NCBI RefSeq assembly: GCF_022321485.1
Contig: NZ_JAKOGG010000002.1
Location: 62,001 to 126,000, forward strand
DNA length: 64,000 nucleotides
DNA from: Shewanella electrica
Lineage (GTDB): Bacteria > Pseudomonadota > Gammaproteobacteria > Enterobacterales > Shewanellaceae
Reading direction: 5' to 3'
Part shown: one piece after another, positions 44,800 through 54,748 of the stretch
How the letters are laid out: every line of letters begins with the position of its first letter
Position numbering within the stretch: the first letter of the stretch is position 1
Translations under genes and position numbers: made by a program
The notes under the pieces: generated by a model
What the model saw: the letters and a program-made list of their open reading frames with translations, nothing else
Told to the model about the DNA's origin: nothing
Database searches by the model: none

Positions 44800-45279
44800 G
44801 TGAAATCGATATTGTGTTTAACAGGTTTATTGGCTGCTTGCTTCCCAGTCTTTGGGCAGGCGCTTTGTGGCGTGGAAGACAAGGTAGTTTTCTCTTGTGA
44901 AATTGGCCATAAAAATGTGTCTGCTTGCCTGACTCCAAACGCATCGGTCAACTATTTATATGGCACTAAAGATAAAGTTGAACTTAGCTTAAATTCTCCA
45001 GTTTTTAGCTCAGCAGCGTGTTCTGGCGGTGGCATAAGTCGACTACGGTTTCAAAATGGCAACTACAGTTACATTGTTTACGATGTTATGTGTAACGCAG
45101 AGAGCATTGGTGAGGGCCAGTGGAGCAAAACAGATTATGCAGGGTTAATCGTGCTCAATAGCGATAAAGTTATTGTTAATAATGACTGTACTGGTTTCGC
45201 AGATGGTGTACTTGGTGTCAACTCCAGTCTGTTGCCCGAAAATGTGGAACGTGAAGACTTTAATTACCAGATACCGTAA
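44800..45279 (+). CDS. Cassette 9: secreted cysteine-containing hypothetical protein
   Basis: 159 residues, GTG start with GGAGAGG upstream. Signal peptide ends near FGQA before LCGVEDK. The mature protein has six or so cysteines (VFSCEIGHKNVSACL, SAACSGGG, DVMCNAES, NNDCTGF) that may form disulfides in the periplasm or outside. No family recognised. Confidence 0.8.
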   Translation: MKSILCLTGLLAACFPVFGQALCGVEDKVVFSCEIGHKNVSACLTPNASVNYLYGTKDKVELSLNSPVFSSAACSGGGISRLRFQNGNYSYIVYDVMCNAESIGEGQWSKTDYAGLIVLNSDKVIVNNDCTGFADGVLGVNSSLLPENVEREDFNYQIP

Positions 45280-45280
45280 T

Positions 45281-45332
45281 ACGACTAACTGTTTAACTGT
45301 GAGTTACAACGTGAGCAGACGATACGTTAGGT
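45281..45332 (+). other. attC10, last site of the array
   Basis: Left core GACTAAC, right core GTTAGGT at 45326-45332. The inner pairing (CTG / CAG) is weak, so the assignment rests mostly on the cores, the spacing and the position after the last cassette ORF. Confidence 0.65.
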
Positions 45333-45378
45333 ATTGTGGTTAAGGTACTGGAACTGATATTGCGTTGTTCACTGCTAC

Positions 45379-45420
45379 GATGAAAAAGCCGCTTCTCAAC
45401 ATAGAACGCGGCTTTTCATC
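45379..45420. terminator. Stem-loop copy 1 left of the isochorismatase-like gene
   Basis: GATGAAAAAGCCGC / GCGGCTTTTCATC with loop TTCTCAACATAGAAC. Near-identical to the structure at 46078-46118, including the loop text. Either can act as a bidirectional intrinsic terminator. Confidence 0.75.
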
Positions 45421-45484
45421 ATCCAACAGCCAATCAACTTTGCCGCTAGCAAAGCGTCATCACGAGGTTAACAAGGGAGGCTGT

Positions 45485-46024
45485 ATGCTGACTAAGGAAA
45501 CAACGGGCCTGATTATCATCGATGTTCAAGGCAAGTTAGCCCGCTTGGTATCGCACAGTGATGCGGTGATCTCAAACTGCGCAAAATTAGTGAAAGGTGT
45601 GCAAGCGCTGGGCTTACCGATAGTTTGGCTGGAGCAAAATCCAGATAAATTAGGGCGAACGGTCGATGAGTTGCGCTCACTGCTCGGCCAGCAACAGCCC
45701 ATCACCAAGTTCACCTTTGATGGTTGCGGTGAGCCTGCTTTTACGGCGGCGATACAAGCGACCGGCAAAACCTCTTGGCTGATTTGTGGCATTGAAACGC
45801 ATATCTGCGTTTATCAAACCGCGAGCCAGTTGCAACAACTGGGCTATGAGCTGCATCTGCTGGTTGATTGTGTGTCGTCCCGAGAGCAAGCAAATAAAGA
45901 ACTCGCCATTCGCAAATTGGCAGCCGCTGGGGTTGAGTTAACCAGTCTAGAGATGTGCCTTTATGAATTGGTGAAAGATTGTCGAGCGCCAGAGTTCAAA
46001 GCAATCCTTAATTTAATCAAATAG
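45485..46024 (+). CDS. Isochorismatase family cysteine hydrolase (YcaC-like)
   Basis: 179 residues; Asp-Lys-Cys hydrolase fold with TTGLIIIDVQGKLARLV (catalytic Asp), ITKFTFDGC (Lys) and the nucleophile in GIETHICVYQTASQL. These enzymes hydrolyse amides or ureides; the substrate is unknown. ATG 45485 has AAGGGAGG upstream; the longer frame from 45365 would run across the upstream stem-loop. First normal gene after the cassette array. Confidence 0.9.
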   Translation: MLTKETTGLIIIDVQGKLARLVSHSDAVISNCAKLVKGVQALGLPIVWLEQNPDKLGRTVDELRSLLGQQQPITKFTFDGCGEPAFTAAIQATGKTSWLICGIETHICVYQTASQLQQLGYELHLLVDCVSSREQANKELAIRKLAAAGVELTSLEMCLYELVKDCRAPEFKAILNLIK

Positions 46025-46077
46025 CATAAAAGCGTGGTTGAGTAGGGCTCTTGAGTCATCGGCCAACGCGCTCATGC

Positions 46078-46118
46078 AAAAAGCCGCTTCTCAACAAAGA
46101 AAGCGGCTTTTCATCATT
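46078..46118. terminator. Stem-loop copy 2, terminator between convergent genes
   Basis: AAAAAGCCGCTT / AAGCGGCTTTT with loop CTCAACAAAG, followed by CATCATTTT. It serves the isochorismatase-like gene and, read on the other strand, the 5'-nucleotidase gene. Confidence 0.85.
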
Positions 46119-46128
46119 TTACTGCCCA

Positions 46129-47853
46129 TTAGCTATTACGATGGCTGATGTAATTGACCATCGGCATGGCGGGTTCTAACGGAATATCGTGGCTCAGCAT
46201 GCGAATAAATGCGCCGGGCAGGGTGACATGTTCCAAAGATTGCTGCCAGTCCGCCAATAGCAACGCGTCGTATCCCTCTTTACCGCTGGTGGTGTAGCTA
46301 GTGGACACGCCAACATAAAGCTCGCTCGACTCAACCAACTGCCACAGGCCATTATCTTTGAGCAATTCCAGTTTGACGATGCGTTCGCCCAGTGGCTGAC
46401 GGCCGTCGTAGAAATAACGCAAGCGGTGCGTGTACGGAAAACTGCCCGCGCCAGTGCCAATCACACTGTTATTGGTGGCTTCGTTGATGGCGGATTCCAG
46501 CACTTGTTGCAGATAATCGCCGCGAATTTGATAACACACTAACGGCAGATCAAATGGCAGCAATCGCCCCATAATATCGCCGAGGGTGACTTGGCCTTGT
46601 TCGAGCGATTGGCGCACGCCGCCTGCGTTGTGCAGAGCAAAATCCAACTTTTGCAGCTGTTCACGCGCCGCTAAAAACATGCTTTGGCTGACCAAGGGCG
46701 CAATCTCGCTGCCGTGCGGCAAACGTTGGCTGGGCAGGCGAGTGTGTGCCAGTGTGCGTGGCACCATGGCTAACACTTGCTGCTCCATCGAACTCAGCGC
46801 GGGGCGGAATTCGGTATCGATAATCGCTTTAAGCTGTTCGTCTTGTTCATCCCACAAAATGCCGGGGTGTTGATGCAGCAGCTCGGTGGCATCGCGATAA
46901 TCTTGCTCCGTCGCTGGCGTATCGCCACTCAACATAAAGTGACGGTCAAGCAGCAAACAGCTGCTGCCGTTGAGTTCGGTGACCTTGCCATGTTCATCAA
47001 AACTGAGTTCGGCAATGCCCAAAGCTTCACTGTGTTTGCCCGCTTGCAGCACTGGCACGCCGTTAATGCGTTCGCCATAGGGCACGCACGGCAGGCCAAA
47101 TTGGTTAAAGTCGCCCATCAAGGTGTGGGTGTGGCCGCCAACAATCACGCTGATGCCTGCCACTTCTTCGGCCAAACGTTGATCCATGTCGTAGCCGAGG
47201 TGGCTCAGCACCACGATATGATCGATGCCTTGCTGCTTGAGATGTTGGATGGTGTTGGCCACGGTGGCGAATGCGGGTTGGAATTCGGTGTCGGGATCAG
47301 GGCGTGCCACGCGGCGCATTTGATCTAGCGTGATGCCGATAATCGCTATCTGCCGATCATAAAATGGTTTAATCAGGCATTGGCCCAATCCGCTGGCATT
47401 ATCAAAATGCAGCAGGTTAGGCAGTGGCGCTAGCGCATCTTCCTTATCTGCTGCTTCGGCGGATAAATCCATATTGGCGGCCATGACAGGGAAGCTCACT
47501 TTGCTAATAAAGTTGGCTAAGGTGGCGTTACCATCATCGACATCATGGTTACCAATCACCATGGCATCAGGTTGCAGATATTCCAGCACGCGGGCGTTGG
47601 CTTGGCCTTTAAAATGGCTGTAAAACAGCGTGCCGTGGAAACAATCGCCGCCATGTAGAAACAACATCTCCCGCGCTTGTTGCTTAGCTTGTTCACGCAG
47701 TCGTTGCACTTGCGTGGCGATACGGCAATAGCCTCCCGTGTGTGCAGCAAGGGAAAACTGATGTTGACCGAGTTGGACTTTGAGTCTGACGAGACTGGCA
47801 TCAAAGTGGGAATGGGTATCGTTGATATGGGCGAGTGTTAAACGGTAATTCAT
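46129..47853 (-). CDS. Bifunctional metallophosphatase / 5'-nucleotidase family protein
   Basis: About 574 residues. N-terminal metallophosphatase domain with HINDTHSHFD, GGDCFHG, GNHDVDDG, and GGHTHT metal ligands; C-terminal 5'-nucleotidase domain (about 370-545) with FALHNAGGVRQSL and GDIMGRLLPFD. There is no signal peptide, so it may be cytoplasmic, unlike UshA. ATG at 47853 follows GAGGA by about 8 nt; longer frame starts (47859, 47898) lie at or before the ribosome site. Confidence 0.9.
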   Translation of the reverse strand: MNYRLTLAHINDTHSHFDASLVRLKVQLGQHQFSLAAHTGGYCRIATQVQRLREQAKQQAREMLFLHGGDCFHGTLFYSHFKGQANARVLEYLQPDAMVIGNHDVDDGNATLANFISKVSFPVMAANMDLSAEAADKEDALAPLPNLLHFDNASGLGQCLIKPFYDRQIAIIGITLDQMRRVARPDPDTEFQPAFATVANTIQHLKQQGIDHIVVLSHLGYDMDQRLAEEVAGISVIVGGHTHTLMGDFNQFGLPCVPYGERINGVPVLQAGKHSEALGIAELSFDEHGKVTELNGSSCLLLDRHFMLSGDTPATEQDYRDATELLHQHPGILWDEQDEQLKAIIDTEFRPALSSMEQQVLAMVPRTLAHTRLPSQRLPHGSEIAPLVSQSMFLAAREQLQKLDFALHNAGGVRQSLEQGQVTLGDIMGRLLPFDLPLVCYQIRGDYLQQVLESAINEATNNSVIGTGAGSFPYTHRLRYFYDGRQPLGERIVKLELLKDNGLWQLVESSELYVGVSTSYTTSGKEGYDALLLADWQQSLEHVTLPGAFIRMLSHDIPLEPAMPMVNYISHRNS

Positions 47854-47942
47854 GGACATCCTCTTCGCTAGAGCAGTGATTGTACACTCGCACAGCAAGA
47901 GAACAAGGGAAGCCGAGTGACTTCCCTTAATGATGTGTTGGA

Positions 47943-49016
47943 TTATTGCTGCGGTAACTCAGCGTTGTCAGCATCTTCAGACAAGCGAATGCCTTTGTCT
48001 TTCATGCGGCGTTTCCACAAGTTACGGGCTAGTTGCTGCATGTCGGTGGCGGGGTCGTTGATGTCAACAATCTCTAGGCCGAGCAGAGATTCGATAATGT
48101 CTTCTAGCGTGACGACACCGAGGCCGCTGCCGTATTCATCAACCACTATCGCAATCTGCGTGTTTCGTTTGATCATCATTTCAAACAGCGGCAGCAGTTT
48201 GGCACTTTCTGGCACCACTAATAAGCTGTGCTTCAGTTCGCCAATGGTTAGCTGCGGTTGCTGCGGCGCTTCTAACAAAATGTCGGTGCGATTCACGTAG
48301 CCGATCACATTGTCATGTTCACCTTCATAGACTGGAATACGGGCAAACGGTTGTTGGCGATGTTGCTCGGCAAATTCGCTCAACGTCATTTCGACGGGCA
48401 GCGAAAATACCACGGTGCGCGGTGTCATGATGGCTTGGGCCGAGATGTCCCGCGCTTTTAGCATCTGCGTTAAAATCTTGCTTTCTTGTTTGTTTAACTC
48501 GCCAGATTCTAAGCCGATTGCCGCCATGGCGCTGATCTCTTGCCGTACATACTGGCCCGAGTCGCCTTTACCAATTAAACGGGTGACCTTGTTTGACATC
48601 CAAATCAATGGTCGCGTCAGGCGTTCCATCCACAATAATAACAGTGACACCATCGGCGCTAAGCTACGCCAGTAGTTGGCTCCGATGGTTTTAGGAATGA
48701 TTTCGGAAAAAAACAGGATCAAAAAGGTCAGCACACCGGAGAACACCCCGAGCATCTCATCACCAAACACTTTGGCTGCTTGAGCACCAGCGACGGCGGC
48801 ACCGACAGTATGAGAAATCGTATTGATGGTAAGAATGGCAACTAAAGGCGATTCAACGTTGTCTTTTTGTTGTGCCAGTCGGTCGGCGGCTGCCGGATTT
48901 TGCTGGCGTAAGGTCGCAATATAACTCGGGGTTACTGACAGCAGCACCGCTTCAAATACGCTACATAAAAACGAGAAGCTCAGTGCCACTAACACAATCA
49001 CAATAAGGGTAAACAT
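47943..49016 (-). CDS. CNNM/DUF21 and CBS domain membrane protein (HlyC/CorC family)
   Basis: 357 residues. N-terminal DUF21 membrane domain with four helices (FSFLCSVFEAVLLSVTPSYIA ... ILFFSEIIPKTIGANYW) and a CBS pair from about 200 (ARIPVYEGEHDNVIGYVNRTDILLE, GLGVVTLEDIIESLLG). It lacks an extended CorC/HlyC C-terminal domain. Family members are involved in Mg2+ or other divalent-ion transport. Divergent from rlmN. Confidence 0.9.
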   Translation of the reverse strand: MFTLIVIVLVALSFSFLCSVFEAVLLSVTPSYIATLRQQNPAAADRLAQQKDNVESPLVAILTINTISHTVGAAVAGAQAAKVFGDEMLGVFSGVLTFLILFFSEIIPKTIGANYWRSLAPMVSLLLLWMERLTRPLIWMSNKVTRLIGKGDSGQYVRQEISAMAAIGLESGELNKQESKILTQMLKARDISAQAIMTPRTVVFSLPVEMTLSEFAEQHRQQPFARIPVYEGEHDNVIGYVNRTDILLEAPQQPQLTIGELKHSLLVVPESAKLLPLFEMMIKRNTQIAIVVDEYGSGLGVVTLEDIIESLLGLEIVDINDPATDMQQLARNLWKRRMKDKGIRLSEDADNAELPQQ

Positions 49017-49171
49017 GAGGGGGAGAATTACACCTCCAAAATCAGGCTAACATTGGCCCAGCCGCAGGGTAACACGGCAGTCATGATTCGAAGCTTAATT
49101 TGTCCCGTTGATGAGGTGTGTATGGTCAAACCTTGCCCAGCAAAAGACTGAGGTGCACACTGGGATATTAC

Positions 49172-49200
49172 TGGCACAACAGGGGGGCAATCTGTATAAT
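49172..49200 (+). promoter_or_regulatory. Promoter of rlmN
   Basis: -35 TGGCAC (49172-49177), 17-nt spacer, -10 TATAAT (49195-49200). The -10 is perfect; the -35 is moderate. It lies 40 nt before the rlmN start. Confidence 0.65.
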
Positions 49201-49239
49201 TCGCCGCCCTGTTGCAGGTTTTGATGTTGAGGAACAGTA

Positions 49240-50361
49240 ATGAGCGACAATAAACTCAATTTGCTCGATTATGATCGTAAAGCGTTACGTGAGCTATTTG
49301 CCGAATGGGGTGAAAAGCCGTTTCGCGCCGATCAGCTAATGAAGTGGATCTATCACTTTGGTGTAAGTGACTTCGAGCAGATGACCAACATCAATAAAAA
49401 ACTGCGTGAAAAACTGGCGGCCAATTGTGAAATTGTCGCGCCAGAGATTTCTCAGTATCAAAAATCTACCGACGGTACCATCAAGTTTGCTATCAACGTT
49501 GGCGACGGCCAAGAAGTAGAAACGGTGTATATTCCTGAAGAAGACCGCGCCACCTTGTGTGTGTCTTCACAAGTGGGTTGTGCGCTGGAATGTACCTTCT
49601 GCTCTACCGCTCAGCAAGGCTTTAACCGTAACTTGAAAGTGTCGGAAATCATCGGCCAGATCTGGCGTGTATCGCAATTTTTGGGTTTCCAGAAAGACAC
49701 TGGCGACCGTCCTATCACCAACGTGGTGATGATGGGCATGGGCGAACCCTTGCTGAACTTGGCGAACGTGATCCCCGCAATTGAGATCATGTTGGATGAT
49801 TACGCGTTTGCATTATCAAAACGCCGCGTCACCATTTCTACTTCAGGTGTGGTTCCAGCGCTCGACAAATTGGGTGAATCATTGGATATCGCGTTGGCGG
49901 TCAGTATCCACGCGCCAAATGATGAATTGCGTGATGTGTTAGTTCCCATCAACAAAAAGTACCCATTAAAAGAGTTTTTGGCGGCGATTCAACGATATAT
50001 CGCCAAGACCAACGCTAACCGTGGCCGCGTAACACTGGAGTATGTGATGCTCGATCACATCAACGACAGTACCGATCAAGCCCATGAGTTAGCCCAGTTA
50101 ATGAAAGACACGCCGTGTAAAGTTAACCTGATCCCGTTTAACCCTTATCCGGGGTCTCCTTACGGTCGTTCATCGAATTCGCGTATTGACCGTTTCTGCA
50201 AAGTGCTGATGGATTACGGCTTAACTGTGATTGTGCGTAAGACCCGTGGCGACGATATCGATGCGGCGTGCGGACAGTTGGCGGGTGACATTCGTGACCG
50301 TACTAAGCGTTTAGCAAAAAAACAAATGCAACAGAACCAAATATCGGTCACAATGAAATAA
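49240..50361 (+). CDS. rlmN: Dual-specificity 23S rRNA/tRNA adenine-C2 methyltransferase RlmN
   Basis: 373-residue radical SAM enzyme that methylates A2503 of 23S rRNA and A37 in some tRNAs. The cluster motif [14 protein letters not shown] (CX3CX2C) and the GMGEPLLN and ISTSGVVP segments are present, as is the C-terminal cysteine region (ACGQLAG). First gene of a long, densely packed housekeeping run leading to der. Confidence 0.97.
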   Translation: MSDNKLNLLDYDRKALRELFAEWGEKPFRADQLMKWIYHFGVSDFEQMTNINKKLREKLAANCEIVAPEISQYQKSTDGTIKFAINVGDGQEVETVYIPEEDRATLCVSSQVGCALECTFCSTAQQGFNRNLKVSEIIGQIWRVSQFLGFQKDTGDRPITNVVMMGMGEPLLNLANVIPAIEIMLDDYAFALSKRRVTISTSGVVPALDKLGESLDIALAVSIHAPNDELRDVLVPINKKYPLKEFLAAIQRYIAKTNANRGRVTLEYVMLDHINDSTDQAHELAQLMKDTPCKVNLIPFNPYPGSPYGRSSNSRIDRFCKVLMDYGLTVIVRKTRGDDIDAACGQLAGDIRDRTKRLAKKQMQQNQISVTMK

Positions 50362-50391
50362 CTTTTGTTACTCAAATTCATAGGTTTACCG

Positions 50392-51177
50392 ATGAAGCAT
50401 GGATTGCCCGGTATTCTCTTGCTAGCAGTGGCATGTTCGCAGCTTGGCGGATGTGTCACTGAACGCACGTATGCCGGAACTGATACGCCTGTTGCTGAAC
50501 GCAAATTTGACCGTACCTCTGCGGCATTAGAACGTAGCCAGCTTGGGTTGGCATACCTACGCAAAGGCGATAGCGAACAAGCGAAAATCAACCTCGATAA
50601 AGCGATGCAATACGCTCCAGAAATGGAACAAGTGAACGTTGCCATGGCTTACTACTACGAAAGCGTCGGTGAAACCCAAAAAGCGGAAGACACCTATGAC
50701 CGCGCCATCGACACCCTAGATACGACGGGTGATGCTGCCAATAATTTCGGCGTATTTTTGTGCAAACAAGGTAAATACGAGAAATCTGAGCGAATGTTTC
50801 TACGCGCTATCAGCAATAACAAATATACTCGTACCGCTTCCAGTTATGAAAACCTCGGCATCTGCATGCGTAAAGCGGGTGATAACGACAAAGCCAAACG
50901 CTATTTTTCGATGGCGCTTAAATATGAGCCACATCGACGTGTCGCGTTGTTAGAAATGGCACAATTGGAAGTTGAGAGTAGAAATTTCACTGCCGCCAAG
51001 CTGGTGTTGCAGCAATACAATAAGGTGGCTACCATGTCTGCGGAGAGTTTAGCCACTGCCATTAAAATAGAAAATGGACTCGGTGATGTTGAAGCCGCCA
51101 AACGCAACGGAGTGTTGTTACTGGCGAAGTTTCCTAGTTCACCACAAGCCAAAGCATATCGGACCCAGATGCACTGA
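50392..51177 (+). CDS. pilW: Type IV pilus biogenesis lipoprotein PilW/PilF
   Basis: About 261 residues: lipoprotein signal ending LGGC (lipobox), then six tetratricopeptide repeats (QLGLAYLRKGDSEQAKINLDKAMQYAP, YYESVGETQKAEDTYDRAIDTL ...). It is the pilotin that helps PilQ reach and assemble in the outer membrane. ATG 50392 is preferred over TTG 50365. Its stop overlaps the rodZ ATG by one base. Confidence 0.9.
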   Translation: MKHGLPGILLLAVACSQLGGCVTERTYAGTDTPVAERKFDRTSAALERSQLGLAYLRKGDSEQAKINLDKAMQYAPEMEQVNVAMAYYYESVGETQKAEDTYDRAIDTLDTTGDAANNFGVFLCKQGKYEKSERMFLRAISNNKYTRTASSYENLGICMRKAGDNDKAKRYFSMALKYEPHRRVALLEMAQLEVESRNFTAAKLVLQQYNKVATMSAESLATAIKIENGLGDVEAAKRNGVLLLAKFPSSPQAKAYRTQMH

Positions 51178-52166
51178 TGACTGAATTTCAAAATAACAGC
51201 GACAAGGAAGAACAAAAGTCAGAAGCAACACATGAGCACAAGGACATGCTCGGCGCAGTGCTGCAACAAGCACGTGAAGCCAAAAAATTTACTACCGCAG
51301 AAGTCGCTACTCGGCTTCATTTGCGTAATGTAGTGGTGGAAGAAATTGAGAGAGATGATTTTAGTAACATCTCCTCAGCGACTTATGTACGCGGTTACGT
51401 GCGTAACTATGCACGATTGGTAGAAGCCGATATCCGTCTTATTGAAGAATGCCTAGCACGGCAAGTACCCACCGTTGCCTCACCTCACATGCAGAGCTTT
51501 TCACGCAAAACAACCTTAGAAAAGCGTGATACTCACTGGATGTGGTTAACCTATTTCATCGTTATTGTGTCTATTGCTCTCGCTGTGTGGTGGTGGGTGC
51601 AAAAGCCAGCGTCTGTGGACGAAAGCCTGTCAAAACCCACCATCGAAGAGTTACAAGCGCCCAATGACGCGAATGACAACACGACGATTCAACCCACCAG
51701 ACGTGACATCATTTCTGACAACAGCAGTGCCGATGAAACTTCGGCTACTGCTGCCATTGATACCCCAGCAACCGCAAGCGACGTAACTAGCACCGCAGCA
51801 CCAGTTGCACCAGCTAACACCGACCTTGAAACTGCCAATGCTACAGCGGTTGACGCCGCTCCAGCGGTGACAACTGCGACCGCATCAGACAACAGCGCAG
51901 TAGGGGCGACCGCCGATATTTCCCAAAGCACTATCGATCTCGTGTTGTCAGGTGATTGTTGGATTAAAGCCACTGATGCCAACGGTCATGTGATGATCGA
52001 TGGCCTGAAAACGGCGGGCCAACAAATACAAGTCGCAGGTATTCCGCCTATCAGTATTATATTAGGTGCTCCGCAAGTGGTTACTTTGAAGTACAATGGC
52101 GCCAATGTGAGCCTTGATGGCTATAAAGCAGGCCGCGTTGCGCGTCTGACCTTGCCGCAAGCCTAA
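51177..52166 (+). CDS. rodZ: Cytoskeletal/cell-shape protein RodZ
   Basis: 329 residues: N-terminal HTH (about 25-95, LQQAREAKKFTTAEVATRLHLRNVVVEEIERDDF) that binds MreB, one membrane helix (about 120-140), a long Ala/Thr-rich periplasmic linker, and a C-terminal DUF4115 beta domain (about 250-329). It links MreB to the elongation machinery and keeps rod shape. Confidence 0.94.
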   Translation: MTEFQNNSDKEEQKSEATHEHKDMLGAVLQQAREAKKFTTAEVATRLHLRNVVVEEIERDDFSNISSATYVRGYVRNYARLVEADIRLIEECLARQVPTVASPHMQSFSRKTTLEKRDTHWMWLTYFIVIVSIALAVWWWVQKPASVDESLSKPTIEELQAPNDANDNTTIQPTRRDIISDNSSADETSATAAIDTPATASDVTSTAAPVAPANTDLETANATAVDAAPAVTTATASDNSAVGATADISQSTIDLVLSGDCWIKATDANGHVMIDGLKTAGQQIQVAGIPPISIILGAPQVVTLKYNGANVSLDGYKAGRVARLTLPQA

Positions 52167-52220
52167 TCATCAACCCAATTCTACGCCGGCATTGACCGGT
52201 CACGAACCAGAGTTATTACG

Positions 52221-53333
52221 ATGTACAGTGAATCTCCTATCAAACGTCGTCCTTCCAGCCGGATTTATGTAGGCAATGTTCCCATTGGTGATGGTGCACC
52301 GATTGCCGTGCAGTCGATGACCAACACCCGTACGACCGATGTTGAAGCGACCCTGAAACAGATCCACGCGTTAGAGCGTGTTGGCGCCGATATCGTGCGT
52401 GTATCTGTACCAACAATGGATGCAGCCGAAGCATTTAAGCTGATTAAGCAGCAAGCCAATTTGCCGTTAGTGGCCGATATCCATTTTGATTACCGTATCG
52501 CCTTAAAAGTAGCGGAATACGGCGCCGATTGCTTGCGCATCAACCCGGGTAATATCGGTAACGAAGAACGTATCCGCCAGGTGGTGGACTCAGCGCGCGA
52601 GCACAATATTCCCATCCGCATTGGTGTGAACGGCGGCAGTCTTGAAAAAGACTTGATGGACAAATACAAAGAGCCAACGCCGGAAGCACTGCTGGAATCG
52701 GCCATGCGCCATGTGGATATTCTTGATCGCCTTAACTTCGACCAGTTTAAAGTGTCAGTAAAGGCGTCGGACGTATTCCTCGCAGTAGACGCTTATCGTC
52801 TGCTGGCAAAACAGATCAAACAACCGCTGCACTTAGGTATTACCGAAGCGGGCGGCGCACGTGCAGGTTCAGTGAAATCTGCCGTGGGGCTGGGCATGTT
52901 GCTGGCTGAAGGTATCGGTGACACTATCCGTATCTCATTGGCGGCTGATCCGGTTGAAGAGATTAAAGTCGGCTTCGATATTCTCAAGTCACTGCGTATC
53001 CGTTCTCGCGGTATTAACTTTATTGCTTGCCCATCATGCTCGCGCCAAGAGTTTGATGTGATAGGTACCGTTAACGCGCTGGAGCAACGCCTTGAAGACA
53101 TTATCACCCCAATGGATGTATCGATTATTGGCTGTGTGGTGAATGGTCCCGGTGAAGCGTTGGTATCTAACCTCGGCTTAACAGGCGGCAACAATAAAAG
53201 TGGTCTTTACGAAGATGGCGTTCGCCAAAAAGAACGCCTAAATAACAACGACCTGATCGATGCATTAGAAGCTAAGATCCGCGCTAAAGCCGCGACCTTA
53301 TCTCAACGTATTGACGTGCAGCAGGGCGAATAA
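52221..53333 (+). CDS. ispG: 4-hydroxy-3-methylbut-2-enyl diphosphate synthase IspG
   Basis: 370-residue Fe-S enzyme of the MEP isoprenoid pathway (converts MEcPP to HMBPP). The [4Fe-4S] cysteines are in CPSCSRQ and CVVNGPGE. The TIM-barrel starts [18 protein letters not shown]. Follows rodZ by 54 nt, the conserved order in gammaproteobacteria. Confidence 0.97.
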   Translation: MYSESPIKRRPSSRIYVGNVPIGDGAPIAVQSMTNTRTTDVEATLKQIHALERVGADIVRVSVPTMDAAEAFKLIKQQANLPLVADIHFDYRIALKVAEYGADCLRINPGNIGNEERIRQVVDSAREHNIPIRIGVNGGSLEKDLMDKYKEPTPEALLESAMRHVDILDRLNFDQFKVSVKASDVFLAVDAYRLLAKQIKQPLHLGITEAGGARAGSVKSAVGLGMLLAEGIGDTIRISLAADPVEEIKVGFDILKSLRIRSRGINFIACPSCSRQEFDVIGTVNALEQRLEDIITPMDVSIIGCVVNGPGEALVSNLGLTGGNNKSGLYEDGVRQKERLNNNDLIDALEAKIRAKAATLSQRIDVQQGE

Positions 53334-53377
53334 ATATCAAAAGCTGATGAATGTGAGATGCCTAGCCTTTGGCGGTT

Positions 53378-53405
53378 TTGAGTTTAGCGTTGAACCGCCT
53401 ATAAT
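53378..53405 (+). promoter_or_regulatory. Promoter of hisS
   Basis: -35 TTGAGT, 16-nt spacer, perfect -10 TATAAT (53400-53405), 46 nt before the hisS start. A stem GGCGGTT / AACCGCC (53371-53399) overlaps the -35 and spacer, perhaps a terminator-like element for the upstream transcript. Confidence 0.65.
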
Positions 53406-53450
53406 GCTGGCATTTTTGATTTTCCGGCGCGAAATAAAACGAGTTTAACA

Positions 53451-54731
53451 GTGGCAAAACAGATCCAAGCGATTCGCGGCATGAACGATATTCTGCCGAC
53501 CCAAAGCCCCGTATGGCAGAAAGTTGAAGCCGTGTTACGTGCTTCAGTAGCCTCCTTCGGATACAGTGAAATCCGTACTCCTATCGTAGAAAGTACCGAT
53601 CTTTTCAAGCGTTCAATCGGTGAAGTAACTGATATCGTTGAAAAAGAGATGTACACCTTTGCTGACCGTAACGGCGACAGCTTAACCCTACGTCCAGAAG
53701 GTACCGCCTCAACTGTGCGTGCCGGTAACGAACATGGCTTGCTGTATAACCAAGAACAACGTTTATGGTATATCGGCCCGATGTTCCGTCACGAACGTCC
53801 GCAAAAAGGCCGTTATCGTCAATTCCACCAATTCGGTGTGGAAGTTTACGGCATTGCCTCGGCTGAAATTGACGCTGAAGTGTTGATGTTATCAGCTTCT
53901 TTGTGGCAAAAGCTGGGTCTGACTGACCATGTAACTTTAGAGTTGAACACCTTAGGCGATAACCACGAGCGTGCGGCATATCGCGACGCGTTAGTTGCCT
54001 TCTTGGAACAACACAAAGACAAGCTGGATGAAGACAGCCAACGCCGTATGTACAGCAATCCGCTGCGCGTGTTGGACAGTAAAGACCCACAAGTGCAAGC
54101 CTTGCTGGCCGATGCGCCTGCGCTGGCTGATTACCTGCAAGATGAATCAAAGGCACATTTTGCTCGCCTGTGTGAACTACTTGAAGCCGTTGGTATCGAA
54201 TACAAGGTTAATCCACGCTTGGTGCGCGGTTTGGACTATTACAACCGCACCGTATTTGAGTGGGTGACAGACAGTTTAGGCGCTCAAGGCACAGTCTTGG
54301 CCGGTGGTCGTTACGATGGTCTAGTGGGCCAGCTTGGCGGCAAAGATACCCCAGCCGTGGGTTTTGCCATGGGCTTAGAACGTATCGTGCTATTGCTCGA
54401 AACTTTAGGTTTAAATGACGATGTTGCCGCTACGGTGGATGTCTACGTCACGGCCATGGGCGATAGTTGCGTAGCTGCTGCGATGAAAGTGGCGCAAGAG
54501 CTGCGTCAAGCACTGCCAAACCTGCGGGTGATGAGTCACTGTGGTGGCGGTAACTTTAAGAAACAGATGAAACGTGCTGATAAGAGCGGCGCTGCTTATG
54601 CGCTGATTATCGGAGAAAATGAACTGGCTGCCAATCAAGTGGTCGTAAAGACATTGCGTGATGATAGCGAACAGCAGACAGTTGAGCGTGCAGCATTGGC
54701 AACGTATTTAGCAGACCATATTCAAAAATAA
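53451..54731 (+). CDS. hisS: Histidyl-tRNA synthetase
   Basis: 426-residue class II aminoacyl-tRNA synthetase. Motif 2 [20 protein letters not shown], histidine-specific [13 protein letters not shown] and motif 3 GFAMGLERI are present, followed by the C-terminal anticodon-binding domain. GTG start at 53451 ([13 protein letters not shown], the usual start) 48 nt after a good promoter. Confidence 0.97.
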   Translation: MAKQIQAIRGMNDILPTQSPVWQKVEAVLRASVASFGYSEIRTPIVESTDLFKRSIGEVTDIVEKEMYTFADRNGDSLTLRPEGTASTVRAGNEHGLLYNQEQRLWYIGPMFRHERPQKGRYRQFHQFGVEVYGIASAEIDAEVLMLSASLWQKLGLTDHVTLELNTLGDNHERAAYRDALVAFLEQHKDKLDEDSQRRMYSNPLRVLDSKDPQVQALLADAPALADYLQDESKAHFARLCELLEAVGIEYKVNPRLVRGLDYYNRTVFEWVTDSLGAQGTVLAGGRYDGLVGQLGGKDTPAVGFAMGLERIVLLLETLGLNDDVAATVDVYVTAMGDSCVAAAMKVAQELRQALPNLRVMSHCGGGNFKKQMKRADKSGAAYALIIGENELAANQVVVKTLRDDSEQQTVERAALATYLADHIQK

Positions 54732-54748
54732 TTGTAGAGGAAGTGCGC

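Larger units (their letters stand above)
40337..45332 (+). mobile_element. Integron cassette array without integrase (CALIN-type)
   Basis: About 5 kb of small + strand ORFs, each followed by a site with attC architecture: a left core ending TAAC, an inner arm, and a right core GTTRRRY or a mutated form. Ten sites or remnants were placed, plus a possible one at the left boundary. The cassettes are AT-richer than the flanking genes, have variable length and mostly unknown products. No tyrosine integrase of the IntI type lies in the 39-46 kb region, and the neighbours on both sides are ordinary chromosomal genes. All cassettes read in the same direction, as expected for an array. Confidence 0.88.
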
